Shown in pieces: positions 1 to 8,842 of a stretch of DNA of 64,000 nucleotides (positions are counted from its first letter, which is position 1; each line of letters opens with the position of its first letter). The stretch lies in NCBI RefSeq assembly GCF_021021475.1, contig NZ_JAINWL010000001.1:1116001-1180000 (forward strand), given 5' to 3'. Both the position numbers and the translations under genes were made by a program. Below the pieces are notes generated by a model. It had not been told where the DNA came from, made no database searches, and was given only the letters and a program-made list of their open reading frames with translations. The DNA comes from Citromicrobium bathyomarinum. GTDB lineage: Bacteria; Pseudomonadota; Alphaproteobacteria; Sphingomonadales; Sphingomonadaceae.

Positions 1-465
1 GGAGCAGGAGAACACGCCCAGCCGGAACCGGCCGGTCGGCCCCTGCGGCAGGGTGCGCGTGCGGCCAACTGCGGAGCGGGAGCCATCCGGGCCGACGAAG
101 CGGTAATAGTACCAGCTATCGGGATCGAGCCCGCTGACCTGCGCCTTGGCGCACCAGTCCTTGCCCGGCGCGGCGACCGCTTCGCCCTCTGCCAGAACGC
201 GGGTGAATTCGGCATTGTCGCTGACCTGCCACGCCAGCTTCGTCTCGTTCGCGCCGACGAAGCGGGTCCACAGCAGCGCGCCGTCCTGGCTCGGTTCGCC
301 GCTGGCGATGCCGTGGGTGAAGCCCTTTGCGCCAACCTGCGCGGAGAGCGGCATGGCGAGCAGGCCGGCACCCATGATGCCGCCTGCCAGCAGGCTGCGG
401 CGATCGAGCGAAAGGGCGGAGCGGGCAGTGCCGCTGGCGGGGGGAGGAGCGAGGAGGTTCGACAT
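1..465 (-). CDS. phoD: PhoD-family alkaline phosphatase, N-terminal part (cut by window edge)
   Basis: Only the first 155 codons lie in the window; the gene runs off its left edge. The N-terminus has a twin-arginine export signal (LDRRSLLAGGIMGAGLLA, residues about 19-36) followed by a signal-peptidase-like site. The next part resembles the PhoD N-terminal Fn3-like domain: FTHGIASGEPSQDGALLWTR, then a YYYRF segment and the LGVFSCS edge of the metallophosphatase domain. Family members are Tat-exported phosphodiesterases/phosphomonoesterases binding Ca and Fe in the periplasm. The metal ligands lie outside the window, so activity cannot be judged. The start at 465 is the only ATG that keeps the whole signal. 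The upstream region carries a 24-nt element also found at 53184. Confidence 0.85.
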   Translation of the reverse strand, partial: MSNLLAPPPASGTARSALSLDRRSLLAGGIMGAGLLAMPLSAQVGAKGFTHGIASGEPSQDGALLWTRFVGANETKLAWQVSDNAEFTRVLAEGEAVAAPGKDWCAKAQVSGLDPDSWYYYRFVGPDGSRSAVGRTRTLPQGPTGRFRLGVFSCS

Positions 466-528
466 GGCGTCCGCCTAGACCGGGTTCGTGAAACATCCGA
501 GACACGGCCTGTCGCAGACCAGCAACGT

Positions 529-552
529 CTGACACACCTGACACACTGTCCA
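529..552. repeat. 24-nt element, copy 1 (64 nt upstream of phoD)
   Basis: A 24-nt sequence identical to 53184-53207. Read on the minus strand it contains two adjacent copies of the 9-mer GTGTGTCAG preceded by GGACA. Both copies have the same orientation relative to a downstream minus-strand gene. Similarity continues weakly into an A-rich stretch on the plus-strand side. It could be a dispersed repeat or an operator/promoter element. Confidence 0.7.
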
Positions 553-756
553 AAGGCAAAAAAACCTGCCCCTCGCCCAGCCCTGCGTTCAAACGCCACG
601 CGAAGCGCAGGAACAGGATCGGCGGGGTCGGGCGCAACCGGCATGGCCCCACTGCTAGCGCGCCCCGTGCAAGTAGGAAAATGCGGCGCATATCCGAGCG
701 CGCTGATCCGCCCGCGGGGAATGGACAGGCCCCTGCCCCGCCCGTACCCCACACGG

Positions 757-1509
757 ATGAGCGACTATCATGCAATGCCCGACGGGCGGCGGATCGCCTA
801 CCGCCTGACGCAAGGCTCCGGCACCGCGCCCGCGATCGCCTTCCTGCCCGGCTACATGTCCGACATGGCGGGATCGAAGGCCAGTGCGCTGTTCGACTGG
901 GCGGAAGCGAACGGCCACACCTGCCTGCTGCTCGACTATTCAGGCTGCGGCGAATCGGACGGCGACTTCGCCGATGGCACGCTGTCACGCTGGCGCGACG
1001 AGGTGCTCTCGCTGATCGAGGCTAAGCTGGGCGGGCCGGTGGTGCTGGTCGGATCGTCGATGGGCGGCTGGCTGATGCTGCTGGTCGCGCTGAAGCTTGC
1101 ATCCCAATCTCCGGACCGCCTGGCTGGACTGGTCGGCATCGCCGCCGCACCCGACTTCATCGACTGGGGATATGACGACGCGCAGAAGGCGCAGCTGGCA
1201 CGCGGCGAGACCGTTCTGGAAGACAACCCCTACGGCCCCGAGCCGACCCCGACGCATGCAGGGTTCTGGGCCGATGCGCGCCAGCACCTGCTGCTGGGCG
1301 CACCGATCCCGATTTCCTGCCCCGTCACCCTGCTGCAGGGCCAGCGCGATGCGGAGGTGCCGTGGGAGACCGCGCTCCGCCTCGCCGAGCGGCTCGATTC
1401 CGACAAGGTGCTGGTTCAGCTGGCAAAGGATGGCGACCACCGCCTGTCGCGCGAAGAAGACGTGGCGCGGCTGCTGGCCACCGTCAGGCAGCATCTGCTG
1501 GCCGCATGA
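757..1509 (+). CDS. alpha/beta hydrolase (serine esterase/thioesterase type)
   Basis: A 250-residue protein with the alpha/beta-hydrolase fold. The nucleophile elbow GSSMGGW is at residues 99-105 (Ser101), the oxyanion-side loop is FLPGYMSDMAGSKA (about 29-42), the acid-containing strand is LLQGQRDAEVPW, and the catalytic His is in KDGDHRLS near the C-terminus. This resembles the ABHD10/palmitoyl-thioesterase-like subgroup of short cytosolic hydrolases; the substrate is unknown. There is no signal peptide. The start at 757 was chosen because homologous proteins begin near MSDY..PDGRRIAY; an in-frame ATG at 721 adds 12 residues, and neither has a convincing Shine-Dalgarno site. It stands alone between phoD (divergent) and the GDH gene. 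Confidence 0.8.
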   Translation: MSDYHAMPDGRRIAYRLTQGSGTAPAIAFLPGYMSDMAGSKASALFDWAEANGHTCLLLDYSGCGESDGDFADGTLSRWRDEVLSLIEAKLGGPVVLVGSSMGGWLMLLVALKLASQSPDRLAGLVGIAAAPDFIDWGYDDAQKAQLARGETVLEDNPYGPEPTPTHAGFWADARQHLLLGAPIPISCPVTLLQGQRDAEVPWETALRLAERLDSDKVLVQLAKDGDHRLSREEDVARLLATVRQHLLAA

Positions 1510-1567
1510 TCGATGCCGCGATCCTTGCGGGCACTCGTGCGACCATCTAACGGCGGCGATGGAGAGG

Positions 1568-1586
1568 CAGTGCCGTAACGGCACTG
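1568..1586. promoter_or_regulatory. perfect inverted repeat upstream of the GDH gene
   Basis: CAGTGCCG and CGGCACTG flank a 3-base spacer (TAA), an exact 8-bp dyad centred about 61 bp upstream of the GDH start. No T-run follows, so it looks more like an operator or leader hairpin than a terminator for the upstream hydrolase gene. Confidence 0.4.
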
Positions 1587-1637
1587 ATGCACAACCAATG
1601 TCCCGGCAAAGCCGGGCGCGGAAGACAGGACCGATAC

Positions 1638-4600
1638 ATGGCAGCCGACCACAGGCAGTCCGAAGCCGATTTGTTGCAGCAACTGGCCACCCGGATGCGC
1701 GAATCCCTGCTGCCGGTCGACCGGCCTTTTGACGAGGGCGAGATCGAAGCGGCCGCATCGCTGGTGCTGGAGACCGCCGAGCAGCGCCAGCCGGGCGAAC
1801 CTGCCATCGCGATCACCAGCGTCGAATCCGGCCCCCGCAGCAAGCTGCGGCTGGCGCTGATCAACGACGACATGCCGTTCCTGGTCGATTCGATCTCCGC
1901 ACAGGTTGCAGAGTTCGGCCTCTCGATCGACCGGCTGGTCCACCCCGTGCTCCGGGTCGAGCGCGATGCGCAAGGCAAGCTGGAAGACCTCCCCGGCAAG
2001 GGGGGCAGCGCCCCGCGCGAATCGATGATCTTCCTCGAAACCGACCATGCCGACGATGGCGTGCAGGGCGAGCTGGAGCAGGCGCTCACCGCGACGCTCG
2101 CCGATGTGCGCGCCGCGGTCGCCGACTGGGAGGCGATGCGCAAGGCGATGCAGCACGACGCGACCAACCTTGCCGACAAGGAAGGCTCCGCGCTGCTCGA
2201 CTGGCTGAGCGGCGGGATGCTGACCCAGCTGGGCCATCTGGTCCGCCATGCCGACGGTCGCGAGGAAAACACGCTGGGCATCTGCCGCGCCAGCGCGCGC
2301 GAAATCCTGGCCGACCAGTCCTACGCCCGCGCGTTCGACTGGTTCGACGATCCCGCCAACGCGACCGCGCGGATGCCGCTGATCGTCAAGGCCAACCGCG
2401 TTTCCAACGTCCACCGCCGGGTCCCGCTGGACCTGTTCCTGGTGCCGATCCGCGAAGGCGGCAAGGCCGAGGGGAAGACCGTCGCGATCTCGATCCATGC
2501 CGGGATCTGGACCAGCGCCGCGCTGACCACCGATCCGCACGCGGTGCCGCGCCTGCGCCGCCAGCTGGGCGAGCTGATGGACCAGCTCGAATTCGATCCG
2601 GGCGGCCATGCGGGCAAGGCGCTGGTCCACGCGCTGACCGCGCTGCCGCACGACCTGCTGATCGGCTTCCGCGACGAGGACGTGCGCCGGATCGCGACCA
2701 CCACGATGACGCTCAACGATCGCCCCCGCCCCCGCGTGGCGGTGGTCGAGGCCCCGCTCGCGCGGCACCTGTTCGCCTTCGTGTGGCTGCCGCGCGACAT
2801 GATGTCGACCGAGGTGCGCCACCAGATCCAGGCCCTGCTGGAAGACCAGACCGGCTCCACCCTGCTCGACTGGAGCGTGGAGATCGAAGGCGGCGCGCTC
2901 GCGCTGCTGCGCTTCGTGCTCGATTTCCGCGAAAGCACCACCGCCTATCGCGAGGAAGACATGCAGGCGCGGGTGCAGGAGATGCTGCGCGGCTGGTCCG
3001 AAGCGGTCGAGACCGAGCTCGCCAAGGCCTTCGAGGGCAAGGACGCGGAATTGCTGGCTCAGCGTTACGCGGACAACTTCCCCAGCTTCTACCGTGCCGA
3101 TAGCGGCGCGGGCGAGGCCGCGCTCGACATTGCGCGGATGCGCGATCTGGCGAGCCACGCGGGCGAGAGCGGCGATGACGCGCCCGACGAACGCGGGGTC
3201 CGCCTGCGCCGCAGCGAGGCCCAGCACGGCGGCAACCTGCGCCTCAAGATCTATCAGCACGAAGGCACGCTGCCCTTGTCGGAAGCGGTGCCCGCGCTGG
3301 AGAATTTCGGGCTCAAGACGATCAGCGAAGTGCCCACGCTGCTGGACGGCGGGGCGCTGGGCGCGATCCACGATTTCAACTGCGACCTAGGCCCCGGAGT
3401 CGACCCGGCGGAGCTGCTGGCCCGCGCGGAGCCGATCGAAACCGCGATCGCGGCGGTGCTCAACGGCCATGCCGAAGACGACGCGTTCAACCGCCTGGTG
3501 CTCAGCGTGGGGCTGGATGCGCGCGAGGCGGAATGGTTGCGCGCGATCTATCGCTACCTGCGCCAGACGGGGATGAGCTTCACGATCTACACCGTGGTCG
3601 ATGCGCTGGCGAAGGCCCCCGCGGTGACCCGCGCGCTGATCGACCTGTTCGTCGCCCGCCACGACCCCGCTTTCGAGGGCGATCGCAAGACGGCCGAAAA
3701 GACCGCGCAATCCGCGATCAAGGACGGGTTGCAGAACGTCGCGGCGATCAACGACGACCGGCTGCTGCGGCTCTATCGCAGCGTGATCGAGGCGATGCTG
3801 CGGACCAATGCCTTCGCGCTGCATCCCGGGATCGCGCTGTCGTTCAAGTTCGATTCGGAAAAGGTGCCGGGCCTGCCCAAGCCGATCCCGTATCGCGAGA
3901 TCTTCGTCTATTCGCGCCGGGTCGAAGGCATTCACCTGCGCGCCGGCCCGGTCGCGCGCGGCGGCCTGCGCTGGTCCGACCGGCGCGACGACTTCCGCAC
4001 CGAAATCCTCGGCCTGATGAAGGCGCAGCGGGTCAAGAACGCGGTCATCGTGCCGACCGGCGCGAAGGGCGGCTTCTATCCCAAGCAGCTGCCCGACCCC
4101 GCGTATGATCGCGATGCGTGGGCCGCCGAAGGCAAGGCGAGCTACCAGATCTTCATCCGTTCGCTGCTGTCGATCACCGACAACATCATCGAGGACGAGG
4201 TGGTTCACCCCGAAGGCATCCGCATCCTCGACGAGGCGGACCCCTATTTCGTGGTTGCGGCGGACAAGGGCACGGCAAGCTTCTCCGATGTTGCCAACGC
4301 GATCGCGGAAAGCGCGGACTTCTGGCTCGACGATGCCTTCGCCAGCGGCGGCAGCCACGGTTACGACCACAAGGCGATGGGCATCACCGCGCGCGGCGCG
4401 TGGGTCTCGGTCCAGCGGCACTTCCGCGAAATGGGCGTCGATGTGCAGAGCGATCCGGTGAAGGTCGTGGGCTGCGGCGACATGTCGGGCGACGTGTTCG
4501 GCAACGGCATGCTGCTGTCCAGATCGATCCGGCTGGTCGCCGCGTTCGACCACCGGCACATCTTCATCGACCCCGATCCCGACCCCGAGGCAGGCTGGCA

Positions 4601-6353
4601 GGAACGCAAGCGGCTGTTCGACCTGCCCCGCTCCAGCTGGGACGATTACGCCAAGGAACTGATCTCGAAGGGCGGCGGGGTGTACCCGCGCACCGAGAAA
4701 TCGATCACCCTGTCGAAGGAAGCACGCTCCGCACTGGGCGTCGAACAGGTCGAGTTCGATCCCGAATCGCTGATCTCGGCGATCCTCAAGGCGCCTGCCG
4801 ACCTGCTCTGGTTCGGCGGCATCGGCACCTATGTGAAGGCCGAGAGGGAGAACAACATCCAGGTCGGCGACCCCGCGAACGACGCGCTGCGCGTCAATGG
4901 CGAAGACCTGCGGGTGAAGGTGATCGGCGAAGGTGCCAACCTCGGCGTCACGCAGGCAGGGCGGATCGAATTCGCGCTGAACGGCGGGCGGCTCAACACC
5001 GACTTCATCGACAATTCGGCGGGCGTCGACTGCTCGGACAACGAGGTCAACATCAAGATCGCGCTCGCCGCAGCACGCCGCGCGGGCGAATTGTCGGAGG
5101 AGGAACGCAACACCCTGCTGTCCGAAATGACCGCCGAGGTTGCCGCGATCGTTCTGGAAGACAATCGCCTCCAGGCGCTCGCCGTGTCGATCGCCGAACA
5201 GGGCGGAGAGCAGGCGACCGCATCGACCATCCGCCTGATCGAGACGCTGGAAGATGCCGGCATGCTCGACCGGCGGACCGAGGGCATCGGCGAGAACGAG
5301 GTCTTCACCCGCCGCGCGGGCGAAGGCATCGGCCTGACCCGGCCCGAACTCGCGGTGCTGCTGTCGAGCAGCAAGCTGACCCTGCAGGACGCGATCGAGG
5401 CGGGCACGCTGGCCAGCGATCCGGAGATGGAAAGCACGCTGTTCACCGCCTTCCCCACCCCGCTGCGCACGCGCTTTGCCGAACAGATCCGCCAGCACCG
5501 CCTGCGCAACGAGATCATCGCGACCGCGCTCGCCAACCGGATCGTCAACCGGATGGGCATGGTCCATCCGTTCGAACTGGCGGAGGAGGAGGGCGTCGGC
5601 CTGCACGAAGTCGCGAGCGCCTTCGTCACCGCCGACCGGCTGTTCGACGTGACCGCGATCTGGGACGCGCTGGACGAGGCGGAGATGCCCGAAGACGCGC
5701 GCCTCAACCTGTTCGACCGGGTGGCGATGGCAATGCGGATCCAGATGGCCGACGCGATCCGGGTGTGCGGCGACACCGCCAGCCCGAGCGCGATCGTCGA
5801 GGATCTGCGGCCCACGCTCGACATCTTGTCGCAGGGCACGGTCAACCTGCTGGGGGCGGAAAGCCGCCAGCGCTCCGCCCGGATGCGTGCCGAATTCGCC
5901 AAGGCGGGCGCACCGGAGGATATCGCGGCCGCGGTCGCCCACCTGTTCGACCTTGACGGCGGGATCGGCCTCGCGAAACTTGCCAAGGATCTCGACATCG
6001 ACCCGCGCGAGCTCGCCCGGGCGTTCACCGGTCTGGGCGGCGAACTGGGCCTCGACTGGGCGCAGGGCACCGCTGCGCTGATGAGCCCGTCCGACGTGTG
6101 GGACCGTCTGCTGGTCGCCGGGCTCGCCCGCGATTTCCAGCATATGCGGCTGGAATTCCTGCGCCGCATGTTCGCGCAGGACGGCGATCAGGCAGGCGAT
6201 CCGGCGGCAATCGTCGCCGCGTGGCTCGAACGGCACGAGGCAGCGGTGCGCCAGTTCCGCTCGATCATCCGCCGCGCGCAGGCGCAGAACCCGGTCGCGC
6301 CCGCCACGCTGGCGCAGATCGCCAGCCAGGCGCGCAACCTGCTGGGCCGGTAA
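1638..6353 (+). CDS. gdhZ: NAD-specific glutamate dehydrogenase, large (180-kDa) type
   Basis: About 1571 residues, matching the L-type NAD-GDH family (about 1600). It oxidatively deaminates glutamate to 2-oxoglutarate and ammonia in the cytoplasm and is mainly catabolic. The long N-terminal half is the regulatory part typical of the family. The catalytic core starts near residue 770 with GGLRWSDRRDDFRTE and PTGAKGGFYPKQ, the substrate-binding region with the conserved Lys. The dinucleotide-binding segment GCGDMSGDVFGNGML is near residue 945. A family-typical C-terminal helical extension follows. The start at 1638 (MAADHRQSEADLL) has a GGAAGACAGGA stretch upstream; an upstream ATG at 1587 would add 17 residues but lies right against the inverted repeat. 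The next gene follows after 13 bp. Confidence 0.95.
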   Translation: MAADHRQSEADLLQQLATRMRESLLPVDRPFDEGEIEAAASLVLETAEQRQPGEPAIAITSVESGPRSKLRLALINDDMPFLVDSISAQVAEFGLSIDRLVHPVLRVERDAQGKLEDLPGKGGSAPRESMIFLETDHADDGVQGELEQALTATLADVRAAVADWEAMRKAMQHDATNLADKEGSALLDWLSGGMLTQLGHLVRHADGREENTLGICRASAREILADQSYARAFDWFDDPANATARMPLIVKANRVSNVHRRVPLDLFLVPIREGGKAEGKTVAISIHAGIWTSAALTTDPHAVPRLRRQLGELMDQLEFDPGGHAGKALVHALTALPHDLLIGFRDEDVRRIATTTMTLNDRPRPRVAVVEAPLARHLFAFVWLPRDMMSTEVRHQIQALLEDQTGSTLLDWSVEIEGGALALLRFVLDFRESTTAYREEDMQARVQEMLRGWSEAVETELAKAFEGKDAELLAQRYADNFPSFYRADSGAGEAALDIARMRDLASHAGESGDDAPDERGVRLRRSEAQHGGNLRLKIYQHEGTLPLSEAVPALENFGLKTISEVPTLLDGGALGAIHDFNCDLGPGVDPAELLARAEPIETAIAAVLNGHAEDDAFNRLVLSVGLDAREAEWLRAIYRYLRQTGMSFTIYTVVDALAKAPAVTRALIDLFVARHDPAFEGDRKTAEKTAQSAIKDGLQNVAAINDDRLLRLYRSVIEAMLRTNAFALHPGIALSFKFDSEKVPGLPKPIPYREIFVYSRRVEGIHLRAGPVARGGLRWSDRRDDFRTEILGLMKAQRVKNAVIVPTGAKGGFYPKQLPDPAYDRDAWAAEGKASYQIFIRSLLSITDNIIEDEVVHPEGIRILDEADPYFVVAADKGTASFSDVANAIAESADFWLDDAFASGGSHGYDHKAMGITARGAWVSVQRHFREMGVDVQSDPVKVVGCGDMSGDVFGNGMLLSRSIRLVAAFDHRHIFIDPDPDPEAGWQERKRLFDLPRSSWDDYAKELISKGGGVYPRTEKSITLSKEARSALGVEQVEFDPESLISAILKAPADLLWFGGIGTYVKAERENNIQVGDPANDALRVNGEDLRVKVIGEGANLGVTQAGRIEFALNGGRLNTDFIDNSAGVDCSDNEVNIKIALAAARRAGELSEEERNTLLSEMTAEVAAIVLEDNRLQALAVSIAEQGGEQATASTIRLIETLEDAGMLDRRTEGIGENEVFTRRAGEGIGLTRPELAVLLSSSKLTLQDAIEAGTLASDPEMESTLFTAFPTPLRTRFAEQIRQHRLRNEIIATALANRIVNRMGMVHPFELAEEEGVGLHEVASAFVTADRLFDVTAIWDALDEAEMPEDARLNLFDRVAMAMRIQMADAIRVCGDTASPSAIVEDLRPTLDILSQGTVNLLGAESRQRSARMRAEFAKAGAPEDIAAAVAHLFDLDGGIGLAKLAKDLDIDPRELARAFTGLGGELGLDWAQGTAALMSPSDVWDRLLVAGLARDFQHMRLEFLRRMFAQDGDQAGDPAAIVAAWLERHEAAVRQFRSIIRRAQAQNPVAPATLAQIASQARNLLGR

Positions 6354-6366
6354 GGGGAGCGAGGGG

Positions 6367-7608
6367 ATGAGCTTTGCGGATGTCCTGATCGTGGGCGGTG
6401 GCCACGGCGGCGCGCAGGCGGCGCTGGCGCTGAGGCAGCGCGGCTTCGAAGGCCGCATCACGATCGCCACCCGCGAAGCTTTTCCGCCCTACGAGCGGCC
6501 GCCGCTGTCCAAGGATTACCTCGCGGGCGAGCGCCCCTTCGAGAAGATCCTGATCCGCCCGGAAAGCTTCTGGGCGGAGCGCAAGATCGAAATCCGCACC
6601 CGCACTGCGGTGGTGGCGATCGATCCGCAGGCGCGATCGGCCGAACTGGGCGATGGCAGCACGCTCGATTACCACACGCTGATCTGGGCCGCGGGCGGCG
6701 ATCCGCGGCGCCTGCCGTGCGACGGCGCGGATCTGGACGGGGTCCATTCGATCCGCACGCGCGGCGATGTCGACCGGATTCGCGCACAGCTGGGCGGCGG
6801 GGTCAAACACGTCGCGGTGATCGGCGGCGGCTATATCGGGCTGGAAGCGGCAGCAGTGTTCCGCAAGCTGGGCCTGCCCGTCACCGTGATCGAGCGGGAG
6901 GACCGCGTGCTCAGCCGGGTGGCCGGGCCGGACCTGTCCGGCTTCTACGAGGCCGAGCACCAGCGGCAGGGCGTCGAGCTGCTGCTGGGCCACAATGTCG
7001 AATGCCTGCTGGGCGACGATCAGGGCCGGGTACGCGCGGTGGCGATCGAATCGGGCGATGGCAACCGCAGCGAGGTGGAAGCCGATCTGGTGATCGCCGG
7101 GATCGGCATCGTCCCCGCAGTCGGCCCGCTGCTGGCGGCGGGCGCGGCAGGCACCAATGGCGTCGATGTCGACGATTTCTGCCGCACCACGCTGGACGAT
7201 ACCTATGCGATCGGCGACTGCGCGGCGCATTCCAATCCCTATGCCGACAACCGGGTGATCCGCCTCGAATCGGTCCAGAACGCGACCGACATGGCCAATA
7301 CCGTGGCCAAGCACATCACCGGCGAGCCCGAGGCGTACAACACCGTTCCGTGGTTCTGGTCCAACCAGTACGATCTCCGGTTGCAGACGGTCGGCTTCTC
7401 CCGCGACGACGATGATACGGTGCTGCGCGGCGATCCGGACAGCCGCAGCTTCTCGATCGTGTACCTGCGCGAAGGCCGCGTGGTCGCGCTCGACTGCGTC
7501 AACGCCACGCGCGACTATGCGCAGGGGCGACGGTTGATCGAGGCGCGCAGCGAGCCCGATCTCGAAGCGCTCGCCGATCCCGAGGTGGCGCTGAAGTCGC
7601 TGCTTTAG
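6367..7608 (+). CDS. FAD-dependent ferredoxin/rubredoxin reductase family protein
   Basis: 413 residues with two Rossmann motifs: FAD-binding VGGGHGG near residues 8-14 and NAD(P)-binding VAVIGGGYIGLEAA near 150-163. The family's FAD-binding GDCA segment (YAIGDCAAHSN) is near residue 281. PPYERPPLSKDYL near residue 40 is typical of the putidaredoxin reductase/ThcD/rubredoxin reductase branch. These cytosolic enzymes pass electrons from NADH to a 2Fe-2S ferredoxin, often feeding a P450. No ferredoxin gene is adjacent, but a CYP153-like P450 lies 3.5 kb downstream. The start has a GGGGAGCGAGGGG purine-rich site just upstream. It probably shares a transcript with the GDH gene 13 bp upstream and converges with queG. 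Confidence 0.85.
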   Translation: MSFADVLIVGGGHGGAQAALALRQRGFEGRITIATREAFPPYERPPLSKDYLAGERPFEKILIRPESFWAERKIEIRTRTAVVAIDPQARSAELGDGSTLDYHTLIWAAGGDPRRLPCDGADLDGVHSIRTRGDVDRIRAQLGGGVKHVAVIGGGYIGLEAAAVFRKLGLPVTVIEREDRVLSRVAGPDLSGFYEAEHQRQGVELLLGHNVECLLGDDQGRVRAVAIESGDGNRSEVEADLVIAGIGIVPAVGPLLAAGAAGTNGVDVDDFCRTTLDDTYAIGDCAAHSNPYADNRVIRLESVQNATDMANTVAKHITGEPEAYNTVPWFWSNQYDLRLQTVGFSRDDDDTVLRGDPDSRSFSIVYLREGRVVALDCVNATRDYAQGRRLIEARSEPDLEALADPEVALKSLL

Positions 7609-7630
7609 GCACCTCACTCACGATATAATC

Positions 7631-7715
7631 GTCACCCCGGACTTGATCCGGGGGCCCGCTACCTTTGAGAACGCCGCACGAAGAAAGCGGGATCCCGGAT
7701 CAAGTCCGGGATGAC
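7631..7715. repeat. large inverted repeat between convergent genes
   Basis: The left arm (7631-7652) and right arm (7694-7715) are 22-nt inverted copies differing at one base, centred on CCGGACTTGATCCGGG. A loop of about 40 nt separates them. This is the widespread alphaproteobacterial palindromic intergenic type. It can form a strong hairpin between two convergent genes and may act as a bidirectional transcription barrier. The right arm contains the queG stop codon. Confidence 0.8.
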
Positions 7716-8797
7716 GGGACGGGGGCGGTGTGCATGAGCCGCGCCGCCGCCCACTGTGCCGCCTCCGCCACCACCGGATCGGGGTCGCTCAGCAGCGGCT
7801 CGACCTGCGCCAGCAGCGCCCCCTCCCCGCTATTGCCCGCCGCGATCAGGCAGTTGCGCACGAAGCGGTCGCGCCCGATCCGCTTGATCGGCGACTTGCT
7901 GAACAGGGCGCGGAAGCCCGCATCGTCCAGCTGCAACAGGTCGGCGAGCGCCGGGCGCACCAGTTCGGCGCGCGGCAGAAAGGCGCGGTTGGCCGCTGCA
8001 CTGCTCGCGAACTTGTTCCACGGGCACACGCTCAGGCAATCGTCGCAGCCATAGATGCGGTTGCCCATCGCCTCGCGGAATTCCTCAGGGATAGGCCCGT
8101 GATGCTCGATCGTGAGGTAGGAGATGCAGCGCCGCGCATCGATCGTGTAAGCGTGGGGGAAGGCGTTGGTCGGGCAGGCGTCCTGACACGCGCGGCACGA
8201 TCCGCAGCGGTCTTCGTGCGGGCCGTCGGGCGTGAATGGCAGCGTGGTGTAGACCGCGGCGAGGAACAGCCAGCTGCCATGTTCCATGCTGACCAGATTG
8301 GTGTGCTTGCCCTGCCAGCCGAGCCCCGCGCGCTGCGCCAGCGGCTTTTCCATCACTGGCGCGGTGTCGACGAACAGCTTCATCCGCGTCTCGCCCAGCC
8401 CGCGCTTCTCGGTCTCGGCGACCAGCCAGCGCGCGAGCGCCTTGAGCGCTTTCTTGAGCACGTCGTGATAATCCTGCCCCTGCGCGTAGACCGATATGCG
8501 CGCGCGGTCTTCCGGCTCGGCCGCGTTCAGCGGATTGTCCGCCGGGGCGTAGTCCGCCCCCAGCGCGATCACGCTGCGCGCCTCGGGCCACATGCCCTGC
8601 GGGCCGCTGCGCACCGAGGGATCGCGCTCCATCCAGCCCATCGACCCGTGGTGGCCCGCCTCCAGCCATGCAGACAGCCGCTCGGCCATGCGCGGGTCGT
8701 CATGCGCGTCGGCAAAGCCGATGGTGGCAAAACCCAGCTCGCGCGCCTTTTCGACGAGCTCGGTTTGCAGTTGGTCGATTTCAGAGCGTTCGCTCAT
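7700..8797 (-). CDS. queG: epoxyqueuosine reductase
   Basis: 365 residues. It performs the last step of queuosine synthesis, reducing epoxyqueuosine to queuosine in tRNA using cobalamin and two 4Fe-4S clusters. Visible are the active-site segment DTAPVMEKPLAQRAGLGWQG, the two cluster motifs CGSCRACQDACP (about residue 196) and CDDCLSVCPWNK (about 249), and a C-terminal HEAT-like repeat (LSDPDPVVAEAAQWAAARL). The last residues (SSRT) and the stop are encoded by the right arm of the palindromic repeat at 7631-7715, so the original C-terminus may have been altered. The start at 8797 gives the full family N-terminus. It is divergent from the ABC transporter genes, with a 45-bp spacer. Confidence 0.93.
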   Translation of the reverse strand: MSERSEIDQLQTELVEKARELGFATIGFADAHDDPRMAERLSAWLEAGHHGSMGWMERDPSVRSGPQGMWPEARSVIALGADYAPADNPLNAAEPEDRARISVYAQGQDYHDVLKKALKALARWLVAETEKRGLGETRMKLFVDTAPVMEKPLAQRAGLGWQGKHTNLVSMEHGSWLFLAAVYTTLPFTPDGPHEDRCGSCRACQDACPTNAFPHAYTIDARRCISYLTIEHHGPIPEEFREAMGNRIYGCDDCLSVCPWNKFASSAAANRAFLPRAELVRPALADLLQLDDAGFRALFSKSPIKRIGRDRFVRNCLIAAGNSGEGALLAQVEPLLSDPDPVVAEAAQWAAARLMHTAPVPSSRT

Positions 8798-8842
8798 CGA
8801 CGGGCTTGCTCCTTCATGCGGACCACGGCACGCTCTGCGGTG

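Noticed and set aside
3387-6470. A 1027-codon open frame on the minus strand opposite the GDH gene
   Set aside because: It has no recognisable domain, is rich in Arg/Gln/Val/Asp as expected for GC-rich antisense frames, and the plus-strand gene is unmistakable.
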